Positions 50,011-61,602 of a stretch of 64,000 nucleotides of DNA are shown piece by piece; position 1 is the stretch's first letter; each line of letters begins with the position of its first letter. Source of the DNA: Gnetum montanum (taxonomy: Eukaryota; Streptophyta; Gnetopsida; Gnetales; Gnetaceae); NCBI GenBank assembly GCA_015680685.1, contig MNCI01004101.1:664972-728971 (forward strand), read 5' to 3'. The position numbers were made by a program, and so were the translations under genes. The notes under the pieces are model-generated. The model was not told the origin of the DNA and made no database searches. It saw nothing but the letters and a program-made list of their open reading frames with translations.

Positions 50011-50437
50011 AAAACTTCTCCGAATGCCTCCTAAAAATTCCCAGAGCTCATCATCGACCTTCATTCCTACTTCAACATCTCTCTAGTAGCAAGATCAATA
50101 GTTTCTTTTGTTTTTTCACCCCCTGTTGGTCCCCAAAGTTGTCCCTATGCTTAACCCTACTTGGAAGAGGAGGAAAGATGTAGTCCCAGAGTGTAGGCTC
50201 CAATTTGCATTTGTTCTAGGAATTTTTTGTAAAATCATTACAGTTCTCTAGATTTTGGCACATGTGATTTGGGCAATATGGTCATATTTTAGAAAATTTT
50301 TAGTCCATGTTCTTGTCCTATTGAGTGTAGCACCACACTTTGAGAGTAGAACATTAGCGTGACACGTCCATGTTCGTGCTATGTGGGGTTCAAGACACAT
50401 GGCATCCAAACCACATCTCTCCCCCAACCCCTAGCTC

Positions 50438-50445
50438 TATAAATA
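50438..50445 (+). promoter_or_regulatory. TATA box of solo LTR E
   Basis: CTCTATAAATACCCC is a textbook plant TATA context. About 75-80 bases upstream is TGACACGTCC, with an ACGT core of the G-box type. This supports plus orientation of the LTR and U3 to the left. Confidence 0.5.
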
Positions 50446-51120
50446 CCCCAGTAATCAACATTCTAGTGGTTGGCTTTTGCAATTGGCCTTGGTAAAATAT
50501 TGATAACAAAAGGGTTGATGAGTAGCAAATATTAACATTAGATTCTTCCAAATCTTTGTTCCACTTCCGCACTTGAGCATGATACCTACACACCCATAGC
50601 GTAGCAACTCTCAGTCAAGTAAGCATCAGCTCCTTCATCTCTGTTAGCACCACATCTGCAGCTCCCCAGACACTATGATCATATTTCCTTGCTTCCAAGC
50701 TATGTTTGTCTATGCTGCACACCAATTGTACACATAATTCAGTCAAAAGTCACATCCCCCAATCTTGGAGTGGTGCATTTCCTCACTTGAATTCTCATTT
50801 TGTTTTTCTATAGCACATATTTTGGACTATCGCATATTTGTTTATTTCTATTATCATTATGCATTAAGTCATGTACATTGATATGCTCCCATTGTTATGC
50901 ATGTTGCATTCCTGCTTGTTCCAACTTCCATGCATAACGCTCTAAAATCACTATTTGCAAACTGTTATTAGACACCACATAAGTACCTATCTGATCGACC
51001 AGATCATTCAAGGTGTCCCATTTCCATTTTCTCCAACACGACCCTCTCATGGACTCAAGGTTAGGTTGTATGCTTCATGACTCCTCAGTGTTCCAGCAAC
51101 CGATGTTTTCAGATGCTACA

Positions 51121-51125
51121 ATGAG
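51121..51125. other. Target-site duplication of solo LTR E (right)
   Basis: ATGAG, paired with ATGTG at 49078-49082. Confidence 0.65.
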
Positions 51126-52050
51126 GACTTTGGGAATATGATATGTGATGTTGATGAGATTATATGGGTTGCAATATTATATTTTAGGGACCTATTGTGA
51201 CATAAAGTCATTGGAAGTTTCAACCATCACTAGTTATAATTAAATATTATTAATTCTTAGTTTATTAATCAAACTTTAAATGTGCCAAATTTTACTTCTA
51301 GTTGTCTGATATAGGTGAAATTAGTATCATTGGGATTATCTTGGGAAGTACTTTCTAATTATGGAATTGGTTTTTCTTTTGGGAATATATCATTTTAGAG
51401 GTTGGTATAGTGATTATTTTGTGGTATTACATGCATTTCAAGAAGTATGCTTATGGTGCCAAATTTTGTTCTATGTAATAGTGGTATTATTTTCATGGAA
51501 TGAATGTAATTATTAGCTATGGATATATGTGGTCATGTTATGTTGGTTTTGGATGTGGTATGCCTATGACATGTGTTGGCTTAAGCTAGCTAAGCTTTGT
51601 ACATCTCTTTGCAACAATGCTTGTGATGTTTGTTAGCTAGTGGTGCTGGCATGAGGGTGTTGACCAGTTGGTGATGAGGCATCTTGGAGGTAGTATGGAT
51701 TGGCTCCCATTGAGAGGCATTCGTGAGGCTCCTATCTTAGGCCTCATCTTGAGAGTGGGAGAGCATAGGTGTGTTCATTCCTATGGCTGGTATCTGGTAT
51801 AAGTGTGTTCATCCCTATAGTTGGTCCTTTAGAAGGCTAGTGGATGCAAGTCATAGGTTGATAGACCATAGCACTAGTTGGAAAAGAAAAGACTAAGAAA
51901 AGACCTTTAGGCAGTGATTTCTTATGAGTACTCATGATAGCAATTCACATACTACATTGAGTATGGATATGTCAGCAACCACATGGGCTATGTATATGAT
52001 AGTATCAGCTATGTATATGATAGTATTTATTTGTGAGTCATAGTGCTAAC

Positions 52051-52083
52051 ATATATATATATATATATCTATATCTATATATA
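52051..52083. repeat. (AT)n microsatellite in D's 5' LTR
   Basis: An AT run with a few C interruptions. The 3' LTR has only a short remnant near 59195-59210, so the run expanded after insertion or shrank in the other LTR. A short open frame that reads as alternating Y and I is an artefact of this run. Confidence 0.8.
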
Positions 52084-52173
52084 CTATTTAGATTTTTATT
52101 GTTTGGGAAACACATTTTTCATGGTATGGGATAGGTATGATAATGATTCTACTAGTGATATGTGCAATATAGT

Positions 52174-52189
52174 ATGTGTGTGTGTGTGT
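52174..52189. repeat. (TG)n microsatellite in D's 5' LTR
   Basis: A short TG run, matched by a broken version at 59302-59320 in the 3' LTR. Confidence 0.75.
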
Positions 52190-52694
52190 TATTTTATGTG
52201 TAATACTAATAGTTGTTTTAGGTTACCTTGTACCCCACTCCCCTCCTTTTGTGTACTACTTGTTGACTATCTAGTAGGGGAAGTATAAGGTATTTCCACT
52301 CAATTTTATACTAACGTTATTTAATTATAGGTGGAAGTCCCATGAGCATAGATGAGCATGGAGAGAGAGAAAGTAGAATAGGGGAGAATTTTCAAGGGTT
52401 AATTAATGTATTTTTATGAAACTCTATGTGCTCTTATATATATATGCTAAGCTTTATGTGCTTTTGTATCACATGAGAGTAGTGTAGATTATTGGATTAT
52501 GTAGAGACATGAAGTTTTATAAATTGACATGTATGTTTAGTTTTTGAGTCGGCATGGTCTTTTGTGTAGTTTGACCCTTTTTAATATAATGTATTTATAT
52601 ACATAATTATTTTTTAGTTTATCATGCTTCTATTATAAGATTACTAGTGATCCTAGGCATCACCCTACCCTAGCTAGGGTGGGTTGTTACATTG

Positions 52695-52706
52695 TGGTAT
52701 TAGAGC
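52695..52706 (+). other. Primer-binding site of element D (initiator Met tRNA)
   Basis: TGGTATTAGAGC three bases after the 5' LTR, against TGGTATCAGAGC for the 3' end complement of plant initiator Met tRNA. The single difference is C to T. Confidence 0.85.
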
Positions 52707-52764
52707 TAGTTTACTCCAATGTTGTATGATGTTTGGGATACTCATCCATTTCTGATTTTAAGTT

Positions 52765-53740
52765 ATGGAGATGTATAATAAAGGTGGTCATGATGCTGGT
52801 GGGGCTAATAGGTTAGAAGGACCTAATGATGGAACAAATTAGCCTCATTAAACATCTATTAGTGGTCCTGCAAATAGGCAACTAGATCTTACACAATAGC
52901 TATTATATACCCTATAGCAACATGTTGTTGCTAGTGATGTTAGGGAAGTGGGATGTGGTAGTGGTAATGGAGGCTTAGGAGAATTAATAGGCAACTTATC
53001 AATAGGGAACTAGTAGACTAGTTTTGGAAGCTAGAACCTCCTAAATTTCATGGAATTGAGGGTCCTACTGTAGCTACAAAATGGTTGGAGGAACTACAAA
53101 AGGCCTTTGATTTGATGGACTATTCATCAGTTTAGTAAACTCTCTTGGTAGTTATTAGGTGGTTGGTACTACCTAGCATTGGTTGATGACTAAAGAGTAA
53201 GCTGAGGGATGGACTAGACAAGAGGTCACATGGGATGATTTTCTAACATCTTTCATAGCTTGTTGTGTGTCTACCTAATATTCTTAGGCCAAGAAGAATG
53301 ATTTCTATCATTTGTATCAAGGTAGTTTATCTATGGTGGGGTATGATGATCATTTCTTTGAGCTTACTAGTTATGTACCATAGATTCAAAAAGATGCTCT
53401 AGCATGGATGAATAAATTTGTTAAAGGTTAGATGCCATATTTGAAGGACCACTTATTATCACTTAGATTGACATCCTATGATGAGAATAGAGTTGTATCC
53501 ATGGATTTAGAGAGGAGTTAGTAGGAAGATGTAGCTTGTAGAGAAAGGTTATAGGGATAGGGGCAAAAGAGAGGATCAATATCTAGAGAGAAGCCTTGCA
53601 CCTCCAAGCAAGCTCATGAACATGGAGGTGAGCACCCAATACAAGCTCGTGGTCCTACTATTGGAGATAGTCATGGATCAAGCTTTTGCTATAGATGTTG
53701 GTAGCTTGGCCATCTACAAAGGGATTTCCAAAATTATTTT
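52765..53740 (+). pseudogene. Gag and zinc knuckle of element D, broken
   Basis: The start is ATG 52765 (MEMYNKGGHDAGG). The conserved lead-in reads LEPPKFHGIEGPTVATKWL and EELQKAFDLMDYSS near 53025-53125 once one stop is ignored. The nucleocapsid zinc knuckle is near 53687-53729, reading CYRCW, stop, LGHLQRDF: a CCHC box in which the stop replaces one spacer residue and the last Cys has become Phe. Gag packages the RNA. The 53616 open frame is a different frame over the same stretch. Confidence 0.7.
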
Positions 53741-53849
53741 ATATATGGGTAACTATGACATCATACTAGGAAGTGCTCAAAATAGGAAAGAAGTGGTGGA
53801 GGAGGCTAGGGATAAGGATAACAACCTTCCATTCAAAGTGAACATGGAA

Positions 53850-54240
53850 CATAAATGACTCAACCAAGAGGAGGAGACCAAGGATGGGTGTGTGCCATAA
53901 CAGACCAACCATTTTATGTCCAACCAAACACAATGATGAAGTTGGGAAGCATGATTTTGGGCTTTGATACATTGATTTTATTTCATCTAGGTGCTAGCCA
54001 TTCTTTCATAGATCCTATAACTAGACATCATGTAGATCTTATATGTCATTCTCTTTCTCGTAGGTTGATAGTACCTTTTGCTAGGAATCATGAAACTCAA
54101 CTTGATCAAGCGTGTATAGGTATTCCTATAGAATTAAAAGGTGTGCAATGGGTTAGTGATGTACATGTTATGGATCGTGGGGTATATGATGTAATTTTTG
54201 GAATGGATTGATTGTCATAGTTCAATGCTAGTTTGGACTT
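53850..54240 (+). pseudogene. Protease of element D, broken
   Basis: Retropepsin. It has the core ILFHLGASHSFIDP (family form LFDSGASHSFI, so the catalytic Asp is replaced by His) and then QWVSDVHVMDRGVYDVIFG with the usual final MD. This stretch (53855-54211) is open for 118 codons, unusually clean for the element, but the catalytic residue is lost. Confidence 0.8.
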
Positions 54241-54259
54241 TTAACAAAAGATTCAAACG

Positions 54260-55180
54260 ATACAGTCAACTGATGGTGCTTTGATTGAGGTTCAAAATCA
54301 TCTAAAGCCTATGCACTTGGATTTGATCTCCTCTCAAATTTATCATAGGATGCTTAAAAAAGTACATGAATGCTTTGTATTACTAGGTTTTCCATTAAGA
54401 CAAGAGATTGAATTTGAAAATGAACTTAAACCTAGTACCAAACCTATTTTAAAGGATCCACATAGAATGGCTTCTATAGAGCTATGAGATTTGAAGATAC
54501 AACTACATGAATTACTAGACAAAAATCTCATTCATCCTAGTGTATCACCATGGGATGCACTAGTGCTATTGGTTAAAAAGAAGTATGGGAGTTTATGACT
54601 ATGGATAGATTACAGGTCGCTAAACCAAGTGATGGTGAAAAATAAATATCCTTTTCCATGCATTGATGATTTTTTTGATTAGCTTTGGGAAGCTCATGTA
54701 CTCTCCAAGATTGATCTCAAATCTAGATATCATCAGATGTGGGTTCATGAATAGGATGTGTCAAAGAAAACATTCAAAACATGATATGGTCATTATGAGT
54801 TTCTAGTGCTTCCATTTGGGTTAAAAAATGTACCAAAAATTTTCATGCATCTCATTAATAGTGTGATGTAGCCATTTCTAGATCAGTTTATGATTATGTT
54901 CATAGATGACATCTTATTATATTCTCCTAATGAGCAATTATGTGTAAAGCACTTATGGAAAATCTTATAGACTTTGAGGGAGCACCAACTATATGATTAG
55001 CCATCCAAGTGTCCATTTTGGTAATCAGAGATTTAGTTCTTGGGATATGTAGTCTTAGGAGTTAATATCTCTATGAATCCTACAAAGATTACAATTTTTC
55101 ATGATTGGCTTGTGCCATAATCAGTAGTGTAGGTGCAGAGATTCTTCAGATTAGTATGATATTATTGAATACTTTTGGAA
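54260..55180 (+). pseudogene. Reverse transcriptase of element D, broken
   Basis: Chromovirus RT. Readable motifs are [43 protein letters not shown] and YGHYEFLVLPFGLKN, with the catalytic box FIDDI intact at 54899-54913. Then come PSKCPFW and FLGYVVLGVNISMNPTKI. Stops stand where the family has Arg (54596-54598 and 54782-54784) and Gln (54680-54682), all explained by single C-to-T changes. Confidence 0.85.
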
Positions 55181-55199
55181 CATTTTTCTCACATAGCAT

Positions 55200-55690
55200 C
55201 TCCTTTGACTTGATTTTTGAGGAAGGAGATTAACATTACATGAAGCCTAGCTTTTCAGGTTGCATTTGAAAAGTTGAAGCATAGATTGGTAACTACTCTA
55301 GTGCTAATTTTGCCTACACCAAGACATCCATATGATGTTAGTACTTATGCTTTAGTGGATGGATTTGATTATGTGTTAATGTAGGATGGATAGGTTGTGG
55401 TTTATGCATCTTGTCAATTAAGGCCACATGAAATTATATATCTCATGCATGATCTAGAGTTATGTGTTGTGATCTTTACATTCAAGATTTGGAAACATTA
55501 TTTATATGGTAAGTAGGTTAACATTTGGACTAACCATAAGAGCCTCCAATATCTTATTTGTTAGCTACAATTAAACCTGAAACAACATAAATGGATGGAA
55601 CTTCTTAATGAATTTGATTTCTCTATTAAATACAAGCTTGGCAAGACTAATAAAGTAGATGATGCATTGAGTACAGTGGTGAGTAAGTTT
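55200..55690 (+). pseudogene. RNase H of element D, broken
   Basis: Readable parts: [59 protein letters not shown] and WMELLNEFDFSIKYKLGKTN. The order and wording match the Ty3/gypsy family; the TDH box has become TNH. Confidence 0.8.
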
Positions 55691-55699
55691 AATATCTTG

Positions 55700-56780
55700 A
55701 AAATATAATAAGATTTGTAGGGAAAGATATCAGAGAAATAATTACATGATTCATGATGTCAAAAATGGAGACAACAAATCAATTTTTATGGACTTCTCTC
55801 TATAGATAGTCATGGAGTGTTATAGAGGTATTGTTGAGTATGTATTCCAGAAGCTTTGCAATTGTAGTTAATGGATGAGGCCCACATGAGTAGATATCAA
55901 ATACATTTAAGTAGTTAGAAGATGTACCATATTTTATGAAAAATGTATTAGTGTCTTAGTATGAAGAGGAATGTAGGAGAATATGTATCTCAATCTTTAA
56001 TTTGCTACCAAATAAAAATAGAACATCATAGACCTAGGGGATATTTGCATTTCCATGATATTGCTTAGTGGAAATGGAATGGCATTATTATGGATTTCAT
56101 TCTTGGTCTTCCATGGGCTCACAATGACTGTGATGCTATTTTGGTAGTTGTTGATTTATTGATAAAGTCTAACCATTTCCTTGCCACAAGAGCATCAATG
56201 AGTATAGTAGAAATTGCACATCTCTTTCTTGTAGAGACAGTGTGACTACATGAGGTGTGATGATGAAATAGTAATGATAGAGATTCTTGATTCATGTCAC
56301 ATTTTTAGCAAGAATTTTAGAAGGAGATGGATACAAAGTTGAACATGAGTTTAGCATATCATCCATAAATTGATGATCAAACTAAGCAGATGAATCAAAT
56401 TCTTGAGGAAATGTTAAGAGCCTATGCTTTGCAATATAGAGAAGGCTAGGATTGAATGCTACCCTTAGCTAAATTTTCATATAATAATAGTTATTAGGAG
56501 AGTTTTTGAGTAGCACCATATGAGATTTTATATGGTAGACCATGTAGAACATCTTTATGTTGGAATAGCATAGAAGATTATCAGCAAGTGAGCACAGACT
56601 TGGTGAGACAGACTACAAAGCAAGTTTGTGAGATTTTAGTCAAATTAAGGACTACATAGGATGGGAAAGTGGATTATGCTAATTGATGTTGAATGCCATT
56701 GGAGTTTGCAGTCAGAGAACATATCTTTCTATGTGTTTCTCCCTTGAAGAACCTTACCAAATTTGGCTAAAAGCAAAAAT
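55700..56780 (+). pseudogene. Integrase of element D, broken
   Basis: The zinc-binding part reads MDEAHMSRYQIHLS and then KRNVGEYVSQSLICYQIKI with EHHRPRG. The core begins WKWNGIIMDFILGLPWAHND and continues ILVVVDLLIKSNHFLATRAS, followed by LAYHPXIDDQTKQMNQILEE and FSYNNSY. The start of the C-terminal part has APYEILYGRPCRT. Several stops and a TDH/DDE position lost. Confidence 0.8.
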
Positions 56781-56849
56781 TGGCTTCTAGATACATTGGT
56801 CCTTTTCCAATCTTATAGAGGATTTGGAGAGTGACCTAGTCGATACCCT

Positions 56850-57125
56850 TACCTTCTCATTTAGCACATGTACATGAGGTGTTTTTTTCATTTATGCTAT
56901 TATGTTATGTACCTTATGAACATCATGTGATTGTTCATTTAGGGATATATTTATAATTTGATGTTAGTTTTGTTGAGCAAGAAGTAAATATTTTTGATCA
57001 TATGTTGTGAAAGCTATATAGTAAATTTGTGGCTATGGTTAAGATTTTATAAAGCAAACATGGAGCTTCAAAAGCTACTTGGAAGGTGGAAATTGCGATG
57101 TGTGTAGCTCATCCTAAGATCTTCC
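56850..57125 (+). pseudogene. C-terminal chromodomain of element D, broken
   Basis: After the integrase come EQEVNIFDHML, FVAMVKIL, SKHGASKATWKVEIAMCVA and HPKIF. The pattern V-K-hydrophobic ... A-T-W-x-x-E marks the group II chromodomain of chromoviruses, which directs insertion to certain chromatin. Two Trp codons read as stops. Confidence 0.75.
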
Positions 57126-57140
57126 AAGAGGAATATTCTC

Positions 57141-57153
57141 AAGGTGAGAAGAG
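57141..57153 (+). other. Polypurine tract of element D
   Basis: AAGGTGAGAAGAG directly before the 3' LTR. Confidence 0.7.
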
Positions 57154-59814
57154 TATGACATCCCATCCATATACATTAGGCATGGTTGTACGATTTTTAT
57201 TTATTCATCACATGTGTGTGTCTTGGTGGGTTATTGGAGACAACTTACCTTATTGAAATTGCACTTTATATGCTATGATTATGTTTTCTTTGCATGCTTA
57301 ACTAACATGATTATGTACACTAGCCCTATATGATGTATTAGGTAGGTGATGTTGTTGGTAGGAAGGTTGGGTTAGGGTACCAGACCACCTATTTGCTATG
57401 TCTTTATGGTTTATGTATGATTTTGGTATTTATGCATTTGCGCTATAGTATTATGATATGTGATGCTTGGATGTGCTTTTGGCATGTGAATGTATACAAC
57501 ATTTAATAAGGATCTCATAGGTTCAAACAAATGTTCATTTGTAGTCTCAATGTGTTTGTTAGGCACGTGCAAAGTGTAGGGAATTAGTGGCAAAGGTAGC
57601 AAAAAATTAGCTTATGAAAATAACATGATTTTTGAAAAATAATATTAATAAAATAAAGTTAAAAAAATTAACACTAGGCTGCATGTGACATGCACAAAGG
57701 AAAAAAAAAATTTCTTTTATATATTTTTACATATGCTTAAAGGCATAGTTTTGATCATTATTCCTTTTTTTTTACCCACCTCTTTTTTGCACTGTGTACC
57801 CATAACAAAGTTGGCTTTGTTCATTCTTTTTCTATTTGAAAATAGAAATAGAAACCAATTTCCAATTTCTTCTCGTTCATTTTCCTTCATTTTCTTCTAT
57901 TGTTTCACCCTTTTCCTAAAATTTTTTCATTGTGGACAATTTTTTTCTTACTATGAACCTAGATTTGGAAGAGCAGCAATCGTATCTATGTGGCTAAAAA
58001 ACTTGTTTGAAGTGAAACTGAGTTTTGCTAGATTTTTTAGGATTTCATGCTTGCTTTAGATTTTATGCTATAACCATTTTAGTTGTTGTGTTGTATTTAA
58101 TTGTTTCCTAAATTTCTATGCTAGATTAGTGTATATGATCATGTTATATGGGCATGTGGGGCAGATAGTCAAAAGATTGAGGTTAGATATGTTATTTTGC
58201 ATATTTCTTGAAATTGTACAGTTTTCATTACAAATTTTTTATTAATATATATGTGATGTATGGTATGATGTGGACTTGGGAAATATTATATGTGATGTTG
58301 ATGAGACTAGTTGGGTTTGAATATTATATTTTAGGGGCCTATTGTGATGCAGAAGTTGCTGGAAGTTTCAATCATCACTAGTTATAATTAAATATTATTA
58401 GTTCTTATTTTATTAATCAAACACTAAATGTGCATAAATTTTCTTCTAGGAGTCTAATTTAGGTGAAATTAGTGTCGTTGGAATCATCTTGGAAATTACT
58501 TTCTAATCATGGAATTGGTTTTCTTTTTAGGCTTATATCATTTTGGAGGTTAGTATAGTAGTCATTTTGTGGTATTACATGTAGTTCAAGAAATATGGTT
58601 GTGGTGAAAATATTTTTGTCAATCTTGATATTGTTTTCATGGAATGAATGTGACTATTAGGTATGAAAATATGTACTCATGTTATGTTGGTTTTGGATGT
58701 GTTGGCCTTGTTGCATGTGCTGGCTTAAGCTAGCCAAGCTTTGTAAATGTCTTCTCAACGATGCTTATCACACTCATTAGTGGTAGATGCTAGCATTAGG
58801 ATGTGGATTAGTTCATGATGAGGCACCTTAGAGGTAGTACAGATTGACCCCCACCATCATGCATTGGTGAGGCTCCTATCTTAGGCTTTATTCTAAGAGT
58901 GGGAGAGTGTAGGTGTGTTCATCTCTATAGTTGATACATAGCATTGATGTGTTCATCCCTATAGCCACTCCTCGAGAGGGCTAGTGATTATAGGTGATAA
59001 GCTAACAAACCTCTAGCACTAATTGAAAAAGAAAAGACTAGTAAAAGACATATATAAAATGACTATTTATGAGTACTCATGACAACATTTTGCATACTAC
59101 ACTAAGTGTGGATATGGTAGCGATCACATGGGCTATGTATATGATAGTATCAAATGTGTATATTATAGTCTTATTTTGTGAGTCGTAATGCTAATATAAT
59201 TATCTATATATACTTTTTGGATTATGATTACATGGGACATATGTTCTTTCATGGTATAGATTATGTATGATAATGATTCTATGACTGATATGTGTAATAT
59301 GGTATGTGTGAGTGTGTGTGTTGTTTTATGTTCAAGAATAATAGTTGTTGCAAGTTTTCTTGTACACCACTCCTCTCCTTCTATGTAGTACTTGTCGACC
59401 ATCTAGCAGGGGAATTGTAAAGGCTTCCCACTCCATTTCATACTAACTTTATTTAGTTACAGGTAGAAATCACAACTACACAAAGAAGCATGGAGAGAGA
59501 GAGGAGGGAAGAAATTTCAATGATGGGTTAATATATTTGTATGATACTCTCTGTACTCTTCTATATATATGTTGATGTTTATGTAATTTTGTATCATATG
59601 AGAGTAGTGTAGATTTTTGGATTATGTAGAGACATGTAGTTTTATAAATTGACATGTATATTTAGTTTTTTTTAGCATGGTTTGTTGTGTAGTTTGACCT
59701 TCCTTAATATAACATATTTCTACACATCATTAATTTTTAGTTTATCATGCTTTCATTCTAAGATTACTAGTTATCCTAGGCATTACCTTGCCCTAGCTAG
59801 GGTGGGGATTTACA
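57154..59814 (+). repeat. 3' LTR of element D
   Basis: Starts TATGACATCCCATCC and ends GGGGATTTACA. It lacks the E insertion, so it shows the original form. The 124-residue hydrophobic open frame at 57685-58059 lies in U3 and has no counterpart in the other LTR in frame. Confidence 0.9.
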
Positions 59815-59819
59815 CCTTC
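59815..59819. other. Target-site duplication of element D (right)
   Basis: CCTTC, identical to 47966-47970. Confidence 0.85.
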
Positions 59820-60920
59820 ACCATTATACTTGATAAACTATGGCATGGGGACACCTCAAGGAATAGATATTTATGAGACTGCAAAACTGATGGAATTATC
59901 TTACTTAAAAACCATGATTTTTATTATCTAGGATATGGAAGCCTTAAATCTCCATAACTATTCTTTTAGATTCTAGATCATCTAAAGGCCTTAATCTAGG
60001 CCTTGGAAGACCCCTGTTGGTTGTTGAGTCTACATAAAAGCCTAAGGTATAAGCTAAGAAGGTTTTGGCCTTGCTATCATTTGTGCCCTTGAAGAGAGAG
60101 GTTGGGTCATTATGGTGGTAGGTGGGATAAACAAAGAAAACTTTGTTTGTGTTGGTATTTGTAGCAGAAATGGGACAAAATGGGTGTGTAACCCCTAGGT
60201 TACTTGGGGTCCCATGGTGGGCTCCATCTTAGTAGCTAAGGGATTGGTAATGGTGACAACAACCAATGATGACCGCATAGACTAAGGTTGGATGACAAAT
60301 GGCATGGAGGAGGGAAAGGTTGTTGTTTTTGGCACTATTTATGTTTGGTGCATTGCTATGATAGGTTTGGGTTCTAACATGATTGGGTAAGCAGAACACA
60401 AAGGTTAAGGGGAATACCTTGTCGAAGAGGCAAGGGGGATTGAGATGGGCAAGATGGCTTTAGGAGTTGCTTTTTGGAAAAGCCTGCCTATGGTGTTCTC
60501 ATGTTCAAACATAGCGCTAAACTCATCCTCTTCCTCTTGTTGCTCTTGTAAGCTATCTTTTCTATCCTCTTCATCCATCTTAATCAACTGAGATAGGATA
60601 TGAGCATAGGTTTTTGTCAAGGGTATCCTATCATATAGGAAAGGTATGTACCCCTTCCCATCTCAATGTATGAGTTCATACTACCTCTTGGCTTCTAAAT
60701 CCATCCTTGGGATAAGCATGCTAGCCTAAATTTTAGCTTAGAAAAATTTGTAATGATCTTCATTTATAACTAAAACTTTAGGGCTTTAGCCCCTAAGCCT
60801 ACATGATTACCTACACTCAACTATGATAGGATCCTTAGGATCATAAACCCTCATAACCTATTGGCTAGAAGGTATCTTGATGAAGTTAAAGGGTACCATA
60901 GTCGACTGATTGAATGACAT
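59820..60920 (-). pseudogene. Gag of element A, N-terminal part
   Basis: The start ATG is at 60918-60920 on the minus strand (MSFNQSTMVPFN). Readable parts are VINEDHYKFF, ASMLIPRMDLEAKR, an open stretch at 60405-60620 with MTKTYAHILSQLIKMDEED and the acidic EEEDEFSAMFEHENT, and FQKATPKAILP. It matches 39200-40300 in B and continues across element D at 47970. Confidence 0.75.
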
Positions 60921-61602
60921 GCTAAAAATGTTCAAGTTGGCTTGATAAAGATGTTTAATTAATAAAGAAAACAAAAATTCCAAGAAATGGAATTTTCAAA
61001 ATACCAAAACAAAATATGGCTATTAAAGGTTGTAGGCTATAAAGAGTATGCTGTTGTCAAAGGTGGTATACCCCTTTACATGAGAATAAACAAAAACATT
61101 TGATATCAAATCCCAACCATGCTAGTCTTTCCAGTAACACTAACATAGGGGTGAGAAGCAGTGAAGAATCGGTAAAAGAAAAAAAATCTTACACCTCTCT
61201 TCACAGCATGGGAAGGGCATTACTTTGGGTAGGTTATGTGTTTTGGTCTAAAAATTAAGATGAAAGTCTTAATTTTTCAATGGTTTTGACTTTGGTAGGT
61301 TGCCAATGCTAGCCTTGTTGGAAACTTTTCTTAGTAAAAGAGGATAAGGTTTTGTAGGACACAAATGTTGCCTTTCAAATTTCTAGCAATTTCTGTGAAA
61401 GTTTTCAAAATCCAAATCTCGTGCAATCTCTAGGCTAGGTTTCGGTGGTAATGGGAATGGGTAGCAATGTTGAGTATTGTAAAAATTTAAAGGTTTTGAC
61501 TATAAAATTCAAAGTTTCCAACTAGCAAGTAACACTGTTAGAATAGGTAATAGGGTTAGATGCAGAACTTGGGTAGAGGCTCTCCTTCTAACACTAGAAA
61601 AC
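60921..61602 (-). other. Leader of element A with a possible primer-binding site
   Basis: About 680 non-coding bases between LTR and gag. The minus-strand bases 61596-61585 read TAGTGTTAGAAG, seven of twelve identical to the initiator-Met primer site TGGTATCAGAGC, with four of the five differences being transitions. The match is weak and another tRNA is possible. Confidence 0.4.

Larger units (their letters stand above)
49083..51120 (+). mobile_element. Solo LTR E inside the 5' LTR of D
   Basis: A 2038-base insertion present in D's 5' LTR and absent from its 3' LTR. It starts TGAAACATCATCAA and ends GATGCTACA, has TG/CA ends and is flanked by a near-perfect 5-base duplication. No coding region is recognised. 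It has a TATA box at 50438. The first 14 bases agree with the start of the A and B LTRs (TGAAACACCATCAA) and the last five (CTACA) agree as well, so E is probably a solo LTR of a related Tat-type family formed by recombination between its two LTRs. It is visibly less T-rich than its host. Confidence 0.75.
47971..52691 (+). repeat. 5' LTR of element D (interrupted by E)
   Basis: Starts TATGAAATCCCATCC (the TG start has decayed to TA) and ends GGGTTGTTACA. It aligns with 57154-59814 on both sides of the insertion 49083-51125. Shared landmarks are TATTAATATATATGTGATG near the insertion and CCCTAGCTAGGGTGGG at the end, itself a near palindrome. Confidence 0.9.
47971..59814 (+). mobile_element. 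Element D: chromodomain Ty3/gypsy retrotransposon (Del/Tekay-like)
   Basis: A complete-length, dead element inserted in A's gag, opposite to A. Parts in order: 5' LTR (47971-52691, containing solo LTR E), primer-binding site for initiator Met tRNA, gag from ATG 52765, zinc knuckle, protease, RT, RNase H, integrase, chromodomain, polypurine tract, 3' LTR (57154-59814). After removing E and its duplicated 5 bases, the 5' LTR is about 2678 bases, against 2661 for the 3' LTR. The internal part is 4462 bases. Long LTRs, the iMet primer site and a chromodomain fit the Del/Tekay group of chromoviruses. Stops are spread through the whole internal region. Confidence 0.9.

Noticed and set aside
52043-52288. 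Open frame with a YIYIYI run
   Set aside because: It is the translation of the (AT)n microsatellite.
53766-53972. Minus-strand open frame opposite D's gag-protease
   Set aside because: It is a shadow of the plus-strand retroelement genes, as are 20166-20369, 21531-21969, 35086-35304 and 54343-54531.
57685-58059. A 124-residue hydrophobic open frame
   Set aside because: It lies in the U3 part of D's 3' LTR and is not kept in the 5' LTR.
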